A DNA stretch of 64,000 nt from Mucilaginibacter geliditolerans (lineage in GTDB: Bacteria; Bacteroidota; Bacteroidia; Sphingobacteriales; Sphingobacteriaceae). The position numbers and the translations under genes are program-made. The DNA is taken from the NCBI RefSeq assembly GCF_014200495.1, contig NZ_JACHBY010000011.1:73893-137892 (forward strand), in the 5' to 3' direction. The notes under the pieces were generated by a model. That model saw nothing but the letters and a program-made list of their open reading frames with translations. It made no database searches and was not told where the DNA came from. Positions 18,258 to 26,089 of this stretch are shown one piece after another (within the stretch, counting starts at the first letter, position 1; each line of letters starts with the position of its first letter).

Positions 18258-20339
18258 CTATATTAAAAACCAAATAAAAACAGCCAGTATAATAGCCAGC
18301 ATGCTGAACAGATAATACTGAATTTTTCCGCTTTGAAAATTGCGGGCAAAGTTGCCTATGCCCAAAGTTATTGAGGTTAGTAAATGTAACAATCCATCAA
18401 TAATATATTTATCAATCCAGGCGGTAATATTTGATAGTATAAGTACTGTATTCTTTAAAAGATTAATAAAGCCGTCAATAATATTCTTATCAACCCAAGA
18501 TGCTGACCGGCTGATAGCCAGTACCGGCTGAACAATGATGCTGTTATATATTTTATCAATATACCATTCGTGGTACGAAAGCTTGAACAGTAAGCCAGTC
18601 TGCGGAAACGTATAACTGTTTCGCTTTACATAAATGGCATAAGCAAAGTAGATAACAAAAACGTTCAGGATAGTTATGCCTACAGGAATAATGGTATGAT
18701 AGATATTTATACGTTCTAAGTAATCAGATATATTAAATCCGTTTAAGACCCAGGCATGCTCGTAAATAAATGGATTTAAACTAAACCACGGGAATATACA
18801 GTATACAGCTAATAGCCCAAGCGGAAGCGTGTATTGCCAGCCGCCATCGCCACAATGTATTTTGATGTGGGGGTTAGCTTTTTGTAATCTGAATTCGCCA
18901 AAGAAAACTTTTACAATAAGCCGGGCGACATAAAACGCGGTTAATAAGCTGGTAACTAAAGCACCAACGGGTATTAATCGGTAAATCAAACTTTTCCCAT
19001 CCGACCATTCAAAGGCTTGTACCAAGATGCCATCTTTTGAAAGGTATCCCGATGTTAACGGCAAACCGATCAATGCCACAGCGCCAATAACTGCTGCGAT
19101 AAATGTTAACGGTAGTTTTTTTCGCAAGCCACCCATATGCAGGATATTTTGCGGGTCGATATCCAGATCGTTTTCCTCTTTGATGTGCTGCATCTGGTGG
19201 ATAACGATACCCGCTACCAAGAATAACAAACACTTGAAGAATGCGTGCGTAACCAAGTGAAACAACGACGATGAATAAGCGCCAATACCCATGGCCATAG
19301 TCATATACCCTAATTGTGATATGGTGGAGTAAGCCAAAATTCTTTTCAGATCGTTTTGAGTGAGAGCGATGGTAGCCGCCATAAATGCGGTAAAACAGCC
19401 GATAACTGCAAGTATATTTAGCTCGGCAGTATTAAACAGCGGATAAACCCTTCCCAGTAAAAATACGCCTGCCGCTACCATTGTTGCGGCATGGATTAAT
19501 GCTGATACGGATGTCGGCCCCTCCATAGCATCGGGCAGCCAGGTATGAAGCGGGAACTGTGCTGATTTGGCAGCGACTGCCAGAAATATACCACCAACGG
19601 CGATGTATTGCCATATAGCAGGAAGCTGATAGGATATACCGGGCACGATCCAGCCATTTGCATTAGGTGAAAGCCATCCATTACTAGCATGTTGCGATAA
19701 GTTTACCCAAGCCAATATTTTTTCAATATCGAAAGTATGAAACACGGAAAACAGTATCATTATGGCCATTAGTAATCCAACATCGCCTATACGGTTCATG
19801 ATGAATGCCTTTTTATTGGCTTGCATCGCTTTTGTTTTGGTGAACCAAAAGCCTATCAACAGGTATGATGAAAATCCAACCAGTTCCCAAAAAGCGTAGA
19901 ATAGGATGAGATTATCAACCACTACCAGTGCCAGCATGCTGAAGCAAAACAAGCTGAGGTAAGTGAAATAGCGTTTATAGCTTTCATCATACTTCATGTA
20001 TGCGGTGGAGTAAATATGTACCGGCAAAGCGATCAAACTAACCAATAGCAGCATTAATACCGATAGGTTGTTCAGCAATACACCTGCGTACAGTTTTGTT
20101 GCACCAATGGTGAACCATAATTGCTGTACATGCAATTGGGGTTTATTCCATACCTGCGCAAATACGGTGGCTGATAAAACAACGCTTATCAATATAGCCA
20201 ATGTTGATACCCAACCGCTGACGGAATTACGCTTACCGGGCAGGCAAATATTTACCAAAAACGCGGCAAAGGGCAGCAATACTGCTGCAAGCGCATAGTA
20301 AACAATGGTTATATCCTGGTATGGTATGGCTGTATTCAA
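18258..20339 (-). CDS. nuoL: NADH-quinone oxidoreductase subunit L
   Basis: A 693-residue antiporter-like subunit with the long C-terminal lateral helix expected of NuoL. Hallmarks are FWELVGFSSYLLIGFWF, AAKSAQFPLHTWLPDAMEGPTSVSALIH and AYSTISQLGYM. It sits at the distal end of the complex I membrane arm. Its start overlaps the stop of the upstream plug-like gene by 4 bp, which implies translational coupling. NuoK and NuoL are separated by two unrelated exported-protein genes. Confidence 0.95.
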   Translation of the reverse strand: MNTAIPYQDITIVYYALAAVLLPFAAFLVNICLPGKRNSVSGWVSTLAILISVVLSATVFAQVWNKPQLHVQQLWFTIGATKLYAGVLLNNLSVLMLLLVSLIALPVHIYSTAYMKYDESYKRYFTYLSLFCFSMLALVVVDNLILFYAFWELVGFSSYLLIGFWFTKTKAMQANKKAFIMNRIGDVGLLMAIMILFSVFHTFDIEKILAWVNLSQHASNGWLSPNANGWIVPGISYQLPAIWQYIAVGGIFLAVAAKSAQFPLHTWLPDAMEGPTSVSALIHAATMVAAGVFLLGRVYPLFNTAELNILAVIGCFTAFMAATIALTQNDLKRILAYSTISQLGYMTMAMGIGAYSSSLFHLVTHAFFKCLLFLVAGIVIHQMQHIKEENDLDIDPQNILHMGGLRKKLPLTFIAAVIGAVALIGLPLTSGYLSKDGILVQAFEWSDGKSLIYRLIPVGALVTSLLTAFYVARLIVKVFFGEFRLQKANPHIKIHCGDGGWQYTLPLGLLAVYCIFPWFSLNPFIYEHAWVLNGFNISDYLERINIYHTIIPVGITILNVFVIYFAYAIYVKRNSYTFPQTGLLFKLSYHEWYIDKIYNSIIVQPVLAISRSASWVDKNIIDGFINLLKNTVLILSNITAWIDKYIIDGLLHLLTSITLGIGNFARNFQSGKIQYYLFSMLAIILAVFIWFLI

Positions 20340-20800
20340 TTGTCCTCTTTTGTTGTGATAATTACGGTTGCGTCCGTTGTAAAATGCGAATCCCTTTTAA
20401 AGGAGATGTTTTTAATATTTGCGGGCGATAGCTGGTAAAATTCCTGTATGGTGCTTTTTCTATCCTGATTCATCATGGTGTTGTTAAGCACATATTGCAG
20501 GTTGGTATCAGTTTGCTTTTTTTCCAGGTAGTTTTTGTAGCTTTTGGAAATAGCGCTGAATTTTTTCTGATACGCCGCAGTTGCATAGGGCTTGGTAACT
20601 ATAATGGTTGAGTTTTTCACCACGCTCACATTTACAATATTCTTTGGGTCGATAAACTTTATATCGCCTTTATATTCTTTGCCATCAACTATTATTGATT
20701 GCGCTGCTGTTGTATCCGTTTTTTTGTGCACAGTATCGCTTTGCTGTGCGAAAGCATTTATTGAAAGGAATAAGCAAAATAAAACAGTGTATACTTTCAT
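20336..20800 (-). CDS. Small exported protein with TonB-plug-like halves (paralogue 1)
   Basis: A 154-residue protein with a clear signal peptide (cleavage near NAFAQ). I recognise no named family. It contains two segments resembling half of a TonB receptor plug: IIVDGKEYKGDIKFIDP...NIVNVSVVKN...IIVTK, then LQYVLNNTMMNQD...NIKNISFKRD...TVIITTKED. Between them lies KKFSAISKSYKNYLE, which matches FSKLSKKYKNYI in the neighbouring 176-residue paralogue. There is no barrel, so it would be a soluble periplasmic protein. It is translationally coupled to nuoL. Function unknown. Confidence 0.7.
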   Translation of the reverse strand: MKVYTVLFCLFLSINAFAQQSDTVHKKTDTTAAQSIIVDGKEYKGDIKFIDPKNIVNVSVVKNSTIIVTKPYATAAYQKKFSAISKSYKNYLEKKQTDTNLQYVLNNTMMNQDRKSTIQEFYQLSPANIKNISFKRDSHFTTDATVIITTKEDN

Positions 20801-20803
20801 CGT

Positions 20804-21334
20804 TTATTTGGTTGTAATAATTACCAGTGGTTTTTGAATCGTTGACTCTTCATTTATCCCTTTTTCAATAATATTTACCGACTTAATATTATACTTGTTA
20901 AGATCGTATAACTTCCTTATTATATCATCAGACTTTCCATCTAATGGTACACCATTTATTACATATAACAATCCGCTGTCATCACAATTATTTAATCGGA
21001 TGTAGTTTTTATATTTTTTTGACAGCTTACTAAAATTGCTTTGATAATGAGTAATGGCAAATCTTCTGTTTGTAATTATAACAACGCCATTTATTGCTTC
21101 TTGCCCATAAATTGAGGTGGCATTTTGATCCTTTAATATACTTATCTCTAAAATACTATCCGGCTTAACATTATTAATAGATTTGATGATTTCACCATCC
21201 ACAATATATAAGGGTGCATTACTATTAACTTGAGCATCCCTGTAAACCACCTTAGTTGTATCAGCAGTTTGTGCCGATAACGCATGCGATAAAAACAACA
21301 GAACAATCAGATAAATAAGTTTCCTGTCCATCAC
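20804..21334 (-). CDS. Small exported protein with TonB-plug-like halves (paralogue 2)
   Basis: A 176-residue protein with a signal peptide (cleavage near ALSAQ). The first half carries a strong plug signature: APLYIVDGEII, then SILEISILKDQNATSIYGQ and INGVVIITNRR. The second half repeats the pattern more weakly (LLYVINGVPLDGK..., IKSVNIIEK, KPLVIITTK). It is a tandem paralogue of the 154-residue gene that follows after 3 bp, and it starts directly after nuoK's stop codon. No beta-barrel follows, so it is not a broken receptor in the usual sense. A periplasmic decoy or partner for a TonB system is possible but speculative. Confidence 0.72.
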   Translation of the reverse strand: MMDRKLIYLIVLLFLSHALSAQTADTTKVVYRDAQVNSNAPLYIVDGEIIKSINNVKPDSILEISILKDQNATSIYGQEAINGVVIITNRRFAITHYQSNFSKLSKKYKNYIRLNNCDDSGLLYVINGVPLDGKSDDIIRKLYDLNKYNIKSVNIIEKGINEESTIQKPLVIITTK

Positions 21335-21640
21335 TTAATCCCTCAATTTATCAACCTTAGCCGGATCAATGGTTTTATATCTCCGGTATACATTTAAAAT
21401 TATGGCCAGTGCTACAGCAGTGGTAGCAGCGGCTAATACTATGGCAAACAGGGCGAACATTTGTCCGCCGTTTGCAAAGCGATCAAACTTACCAAAAGCT
21501 ACCAGGTTAAGTATGGCGGCATTCAGCATCAGCTCGATCCCTATTAATATTTGTATGGCGTTGCGTTTTGATACCAGCATAAACAGCCCGATACAGAACA
21601 AGGCCGCGCTCACAATCAAAAAATCATTCATGGTAATCAT
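21335..21640 (-). CDS. nuoK: NADH-quinone oxidoreductase subunit K
   Basis: A 101-residue subunit with three membrane helices, the usual NuoK size. The conserved Glu residues of GIELMLNAAILNLVAF are present. Its start overlaps nuoJ by 4 bp (ATGA type), which supports the first Met. Part of the complex I membrane arm. Confidence 0.93.
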   Translation of the reverse strand: MITMNDFLIVSAALFCIGLFMLVSKRNAIQILIGIELMLNAAILNLVAFGKFDRFANGGQMFALFAIVLAAATTAVALAIILNVYRRYKTIDPAKVDKLRD

Positions 21641-22185
21641 TGCCTTTGCTCCTTTCGTGATAAATGCGCAGCGCCTACCAGGGCCATCATCAATAAAATG
21701 GAAATCGCCTCAAAAGGCAACAGGTAACGGGTCATTAAATTAATGCCGATGTTATCTGTCATATTCGAGTTTAGCTTGATATCACTATTCTGGCCAATAG
21801 CTTTCTTTATCCATACCAGGTTATTTACATCAACCTTAAATATCATCAGTATCAGCACCACAAAAAACAATACCGCAAGTATTACTGAAGCTGCTTTATT
21901 GGCGCTTATAAACTGGTTCTTTTGTTTTTGAATAGCGTCAAGCGTTTCCTTACCCGATAGCATAAACGCGAACAATATCAGCACCAAAATACCACCCACA
22001 TATATTACTACCTGTGTTATAGCCACAAAATCTGCCAGCGACAATACATACAAACCCGCCAAACCCAACAGCGTAATAAAAAACATAAACACCGAGCGCA
22101 CTAAGTTTTTAGTAGACGCCACAAATATTGCTGATGTCAGGGTGATGAAACTCATCAGGTAAAAAAGGATCTGAGCTATGTTCAT
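21637..22185 (-). CDS. nuoJ: NADH-quinone oxidoreductase subunit J
   Basis: A 182-residue membrane subunit with five predicted helices and the NuoJ block VAITQVVIYVGGILVLILFAFML (the pi-bulge helix). The start overlaps nuoI by 4 bp and the stop overlaps nuoK by 4 bp, so the three are translationally coupled. Confidence 0.92.
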   Translation of the reverse strand: MNIAQILFYLMSFITLTSAIFVASTKNLVRSVFMFFITLLGLAGLYVLSLADFVAITQVVIYVGGILVLILFAFMLSGKETLDAIQKQKNQFISANKAASVILAVLFFVVLILMIFKVDVNNLVWIKKAIGQNSDIKLNSNMTDNIGINLMTRYLLPFEAISILLMMALVGAAHLSRKEQRQ

Positions 22186-22772
22186 GCGCCACCCTCCTTT
22201 TGTTTCATGGCCGCTAATTTTGCTGCCGCGCGTTCTTCTATTTGCTTATCCAGCAGTATGCGTTTTTCGGCTGCTTCTTCGGCTGACATGTCCGAAAACT
22301 GGTAGGTAAGATCACTTAGTTCAAATACCGTTTTATCGTACTGGTTGGTCATTACAATACACTCCGTAGGGCATACTATGGTACACAGACCGCAGTACAT
22401 GCATTTGGCCATATCAATATCAAACTTGGCGGCATAAAGCATCTTCTTTGATCCATCGGATGTTTGGCCGATAACTTCAGTAGCTTTGATCGATTCGATA
22501 TCAATGCAATTTACAGGGCATATTTTAGCGCAGAGATCACATACGATGCAATCATCCATTTCCACATCCAGTTGGTAGCGGCCAACTTCGGGCACGGGAA
22601 GTTCCTGCCGTGGATATTGTATGGTGTTGGTACCTTTTTCCAGTTGTTTAAAGTAATTATTATCGCTCGCGGATATTACTTCCCGCTTGCCGTTTGAGGC
22701 AAAGAAGTGCCTGATGGTAAGACTAAGGCCTTTCCATGCAGTTGTAAATCCGTTTATTACTTTATTGTTCAT
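22182..22772 (-). CDS. nuoI: NADH-quinone oxidoreductase subunit I (2x[4Fe-4S])
   Basis: A 196-residue ferredoxin-like subunit that carries clusters N6a and N6b. Two CxxCxxCxxxCP motifs are visible: CIVCDLCAKICP and CMYCGLCTIVCP. It passes electrons from the peripheral arm toward the quinone site. It is coupled to nuoJ and separated from nuoH by a 90-bp gap that holds an inverted repeat. Confidence 0.95.
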   Translation of the reverse strand: MNNKVINGFTTAWKGLSLTIRHFFASNGKREVISASDNNYFKQLEKGTNTIQYPRQELPVPEVGRYQLDVEMDDCIVCDLCAKICPVNCIDIESIKATEVIGQTSDGSKKMLYAAKFDIDMAKCMYCGLCTIVCPTECIVMTNQYDKTVFELSDLTYQFSDMSAEEAAEKRILLDKQIEERAAAKLAAMKQKEGGA

Positions 22773-22795
22773 TTCTTTTGTTCATTGGCTCACTC

Positions 22796-22863
22796 GTTCA
22801 TTAGTTCATTGGTGCACTGGCGTCATAAAATTTCATGAACTATGCACCAATGAACTAGTGAAC
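22796..22863. repeat. TTCATTGG-family inverted repeat between nuoH and nuoI
   Basis: The arms 22796-22816 (gttcattagttcattggtgca) and 22843-22863 pair at 20 of 21 positions. Further gttcattggctcactc sequence precedes the left arm from 22780. The right arm touches the nuoH stop codon (22863-22865). Similar elements lie at 34202-34319 and 38877-39010, with a half element at 47375-47410. Confidence 0.75.
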
Positions 22864-23933
22864 TACATAAGCCACAACCTCCATACACCCGATATAAGCA
22901 TACATATAAAAGCGAGCGGTGTTAACACTTTCCAGCAAAGATTCATCAGCTGATCAACCCGCAGGCGTGGTAGTGTCCACCGTATCCACATCTGTATGCC
23001 AACCAGGGATAGTGTTTTAATTACTATCCATATAATGCCCCAGGCTGTGCCAGTCGTCCACGCTGCTAAATGTACCGATCCTATATTTGGTAATGGTGTG
23101 TTCCAGGCGCCTAAAAATAGTATAACGCTGATCATAGATACCAGGAACATCATTGAATATTCTGAAAAAAACACGAAGGCAAAACGCCACCCGGTAAATT
23201 CGGTATGAAAACCTGCCACCAGTTCTGATTCTGCTTCGGGTATATCAAACGGAGCGCGGTTACTTTCAGCGAGTGAAGCTATAAAGTAAATTACAAAGGC
23301 GATGATCAAATGCGGCGCACGGAAAATGTTCCACCCGAAGAATCCTCCTATTTTTGACACGTCCCAAAAACCTAAAAACTTTATGCTTTCCGTTGATAAG
23401 ATACCCTGCTGGGTGGCGATCTCCTGCATATTCAGCGTTTGGGCTATCATTACTACCGATATCAGCGCGAAGCCGGCAGGTATCTCATACGAGATGATCT
23501 GCGCTACGGAACGCATGGCCCCAAGTATGGAATATTTATTGTTTGATCCCCAGCCGGCCATTAGTATGCCGAGGGTTTCAATAGCTATAATGGCAAAAAT
23601 ATAATACAGCCCAAGGTTCATGTGGGTAGGTTCCAGTCCTGGCGCCCAGGGCATAGCTGCGAACCCCATGTATACGGCTAAAAATATAATAGCCGGGGCC
23701 AGCATAAATAAGTATTTATCGGCAGCGGCAGGTATGATTAATTCTTTTTGGATGAGCTTTAAACCATCAGCAAGGGTTTGCAGCATGCCGAATTTGCCGG
23801 TCTCCATCGGGCCAAGTCTATCCTGTATAAACGCGGATACCTTACGTTCGGCATAAACGGCGAATAACGCGAACAGGGCCGTAAAAGCGAACAGCCCGAT
23901 ACCAATACCAAAAGATGTTATATAAAAATTCAA
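22863..23933 (-). CDS. nuoH: NADH-quinone oxidoreductase subunit H
   Basis: A 356-residue subunit that forms the quinone-entry region at the arm junction. Typical sequences are VYAERKVSAFIQDRLGPMETG near the N-terminus, LAESNRAPFDIPEAESELVAG and EYSMMFLVS. It is the first gene of this nuo transcript: a TAnnTTTG box lies 18 bp upstream of the start, and the next gene upstream is murI, not nuoG. NuoA-G must therefore be encoded elsewhere or be absent. Confidence 0.95.
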   Translation of the reverse strand: MNFYITSFGIGIGLFAFTALFALFAVYAERKVSAFIQDRLGPMETGKFGMLQTLADGLKLIQKELIIPAAADKYLFMLAPAIIFLAVYMGFAAMPWAPGLEPTHMNLGLYYIFAIIAIETLGILMAGWGSNNKYSILGAMRSVAQIISYEIPAGFALISVVMIAQTLNMQEIATQQGILSTESIKFLGFWDVSKIGGFFGWNIFRAPHLIIAFVIYFIASLAESNRAPFDIPEAESELVAGFHTEFTGWRFAFVFFSEYSMMFLVSMISVILFLGAWNTPLPNIGSVHLAAWTTGTAWGIIWIVIKTLSLVGIQMWIRWTLPRLRVDQLMNLCWKVLTPLAFICMLISGVWRLWLM

Positions 23934-23950
23934 TTGCGTTTACAAAAATG

Positions 23951-23958
23951 CAAACTTA
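23951..23958 (-). promoter_or_regulatory. Putative -7 promoter box for nuoH
   Basis: On the minus strand the sequence reads TAAGTTTG, matching TAnnTTTG, 18 bp before the nuoH ATG. No convincing -33 TTG is seen at the right spacing. It suggests that the nuoH-N unit has its own promoter. Confidence 0.45.
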
Positions 23959-24069
23959 ATAAATTAGGTTGATTATGTTGATGCCTGACCGGGTGATTTA
24001 GGCATATTATCTATATCCCCCATTAACTTAGTCTACTTAAAAAACTAAATCAGTATACTCAACCAACAC

Positions 24070-24903
24070 TTAGCCTTTCATTGATACCGCTTGCGATTTT
24101 ACCGGGGCATTAAAAAACATGGATGCATGTACATCAAAATCCGCTGTATCATCAGTAGTTGTAAAAAATTGCTGTGTGCCATTTTTAGTAATACTTTGCT
24201 CCATTTCGGGATGTCGTTCAAGATAATCAACCAGGCTTTTGGCAACTATATCGCCCTGGGCAACGGTTTTAATATGTTCGGGCAGGTAGGCATCTATTTT
24301 ATCCTGCAATAACGGATAATGTGTACAGGCCAGCAAAATGGTATCGATATTTGGCGATTGCGCCATAATCTGATCCAGGTATTCTTTTACAAAATAATCT
24401 GCTCCGGGTTTATCGTATTCGGCGTTTTCAATAAGCGGTACCCAAAGTGGGCAGGCTTGCTGGTAAACCTTCAAATCAGGAAAAAAGTGATCAATCTCGA
24501 TCAGGTATGAACCTGATTGTACCGTACCTTTTGTACCCAGTACCCCTATTTCCTTTGTTTGTGTATAGTTACCAATAACTTCGGCAGTTGGTCGTATAAC
24601 GCCGAGCACCCTTTTTGCCGGGTCTTCGGTTTTAAGGTCCTGCTGTTGTATGGTGCGCAGCGCTTTGGCCGATGCGGTATTACAAGCCAGTATAACCAGC
24701 GGGCAGCCCATTGCAAACATTTTTTGTACGCACTCCCACGTATACTCATGTATAGCGCTGAATGAGCGGTTGCCATATGGCGCACGTGCAGTGTCGCCTA
24801 AATACAAATAATCATATTGCGGGAGTTGCTGGAATATTGAACGAAAAACGGTTAAACCGCCATAGCCTGAATCAAATATCCCAATAGGTTTATTTTTTAC
24901 CAC
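24070..24903 (-). CDS. murI: Glutamate racemase
   Basis: A 277-residue cofactor-independent racemase that makes D-glutamate for peptidoglycan. Visible are the substrate loop FDSGYGGLTVFRSI (residues 10-23), the first catalytic Cys in ILACNTASAKAL and the second in LLACTHYPLL. It follows the ompH genes but is separated from them by a terminator, so it is probably transcribed partly on its own. Its place downstream of bamA-ompH-ompH is conserved in Bacteroidota. Confidence 0.94.
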   Translation of the reverse strand: MVKNKPIGIFDSGYGGLTVFRSIFQQLPQYDYLYLGDTARAPYGNRSFSAIHEYTWECVQKMFAMGCPLVILACNTASAKALRTIQQQDLKTEDPAKRVLGVIRPTAEVIGNYTQTKEIGVLGTKGTVQSGSYLIEIDHFFPDLKVYQQACPLWVPLIENAEYDKPGADYFVKEYLDQIMAQSPNIDTILLACTHYPLLQDKIDAYLPEHIKTVAQGDIVAKSLVDYLERHPEMEQSITKNGTQQFFTTTDDTADFDVHASMFFNAPVKSQAVSMKG

Positions 24904-24918
24904 GATAACAAAAATAAA

Positions 24919-24946
24919 AAAGCGTTCCGTAAATACGGAACGCTTT
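24919..24946 (-). terminator. Rho-independent terminator after the ompH genes
   Basis: AAAGCGTTCCGTA and TACGGAACGCTTT form a 13-bp stem with a 2-base loop. On the minus strand a run of T follows (ttttttattttt). It ends the transcript of the second ompH gene, 30 bp past its stop codon. Confidence 0.85.
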
Positions 24947-24976
24947 GCATAAAATGTTTTTAGTATGAGATTACAA

Positions 24977-25492
24977 TTATTGTAAGCCCAATTTAGTTTT
25001 TACAGGTGCCATCAGGTTATCGCCTGCAGGTGATACTAAAAGCTCAACCTGGCCTGAGTCTAATACATAAGCATAACCTTTTTCAGCAGCTACAGCTGTG
25101 ATAGCGGCACGTACTTTATCAGTAAGTGGTTTTAAAAGCTCATTGCTTTTTGCTTCAATTTGCTTTTGCGCACCATCAGCAAAAGCTTTGATACGGGTTT
25201 GCAAATCTGTTAATTCAGCTTCAGCAGCTGTGCGTGAAGCATCAGTCATTGTTGACCTGCTAGCTTCGTATTTTTGACCTTTAGACTGATACTCTGAGTT
25301 CATTGTAGCATATTGATCGGCAAATGTTTTTTGATATGCCTGCATCTGAGTCTGCAACGTTTTCATTTCCGGAAGCAGATCCATTAACTGGTTAGTGTTA
25401 ATGTAGCCAATTTTGCTTTGAGCCTTAGTAAAGCTGCTCATTGCAAATACCATGCATATTGCAACTAAAGCAACTTTTAATGATTTTTTCAT
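24977..25492 (-). CDS. OmpH/Skp family periplasmic chaperone (second copy)
   Basis: A 171-residue exported protein: signal peptide MKKSLKVALVAICMVF... with cleavage near TKAQ, then the OmpH core KIGYINTNQLMDLLPEMK and a long coiled coil (about residues 45-120) that forms the tentacles of Skp trimers. It binds unfolded outer membrane proteins on their way to BamA. The start at 25492 is chosen over the longer in-frame opening at 25552 because it gives a normal signal peptide and avoids overlap with the upstream gene. Confidence 0.88.
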   Translation of the reverse strand: MKKSLKVALVAICMVFAMSSFTKAQSKIGYINTNQLMDLLPEMKTLQTQMQAYQKTFADQYATMNSEYQSKGQKYEASRSTMTDASRTAAEAELTDLQTRIKAFADGAQKQIEAKSNELLKPLTDKVRAAITAVAAEKGYAYVLDSGQVELLVSPAGDNLMAPVKTKLGLQ

Positions 25493-25541
25493 TGTTCTGT
25501 TCTGTGTTTTAATAATTAGTGCGATTATATATATAAAATTT

Positions 25542-26072
25542 TTATTTAGCAAGTACTCCTGGTTTTAATCCCAGTTTAGTTATTACTTCGGCGCTTTTAT
25601 CATATCTCGGGTTAGCGTACAACATGATCACTTCGCTGTTTTTGTCAAATATCATATCAAGATCGTCACTTTCTGCAACTCCCTGTACAGCTTTAGCTAT
25701 ACGATCCTGTATGGGCTTTATCAACGCGTTACTGCGCTGGGTGAGTTCGCCATCGGGCCCGAACTTGAGGCGCTGAAAATCTTTAGCCGCCTTTTCCTTG
25801 TCGGCAATTTCAGCTTCCCGGCGTTTTTTCATATCAGGGGTCATCAACACCTGATCGGCCTGGTATGCTTTGTACAATCGGTCAACCTCCTCAAACTTAC
25901 TATCCACCTCCTTCTGCCATTGATCAGACAATGCATTCAATTGTTTCTGTACCGAAATATATTCGGGCATATGTTTCAGAATGTAATCTGAATCAACATA
26001 AGCAAAACGCTGGGCAAATGCCCCTGTAACTGCTATGAACGTAAAAAACAGTACTAAAATTATTCTCTTCAT
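25542..26072 (-). CDS. OmpH/Skp family periplasmic chaperone (first copy)
   Basis: A 176-residue OmpH/Skp protein with a signal peptide (cleavage near GAFAQ), the conserved FAYVDSDYILKHMPEYI and a charged coiled coil (about residues 45-115). It is a paralogue of the next gene and is encoded 17 bp after bamA. Tandem ompH genes next to bamA are standard in Bacteroidota. Its role is escort of outer membrane proteins in the periplasm. Confidence 0.88.
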   Translation of the reverse strand: MKRIILVLFFTFIAVTGAFAQRFAYVDSDYILKHMPEYISVQKQLNALSDQWQKEVDSKFEEVDRLYKAYQADQVLMTPDMKKRREAEIADKEKAAKDFQRLKFGPDGELTQRSNALIKPIQDRIAKAVQGVAESDDLDMIFDKNSEVIMLYANPRYDKSAEVITKLGLKPGVLAK

Positions 26073-26089
26073 AAAATAATTTTTGGTTG

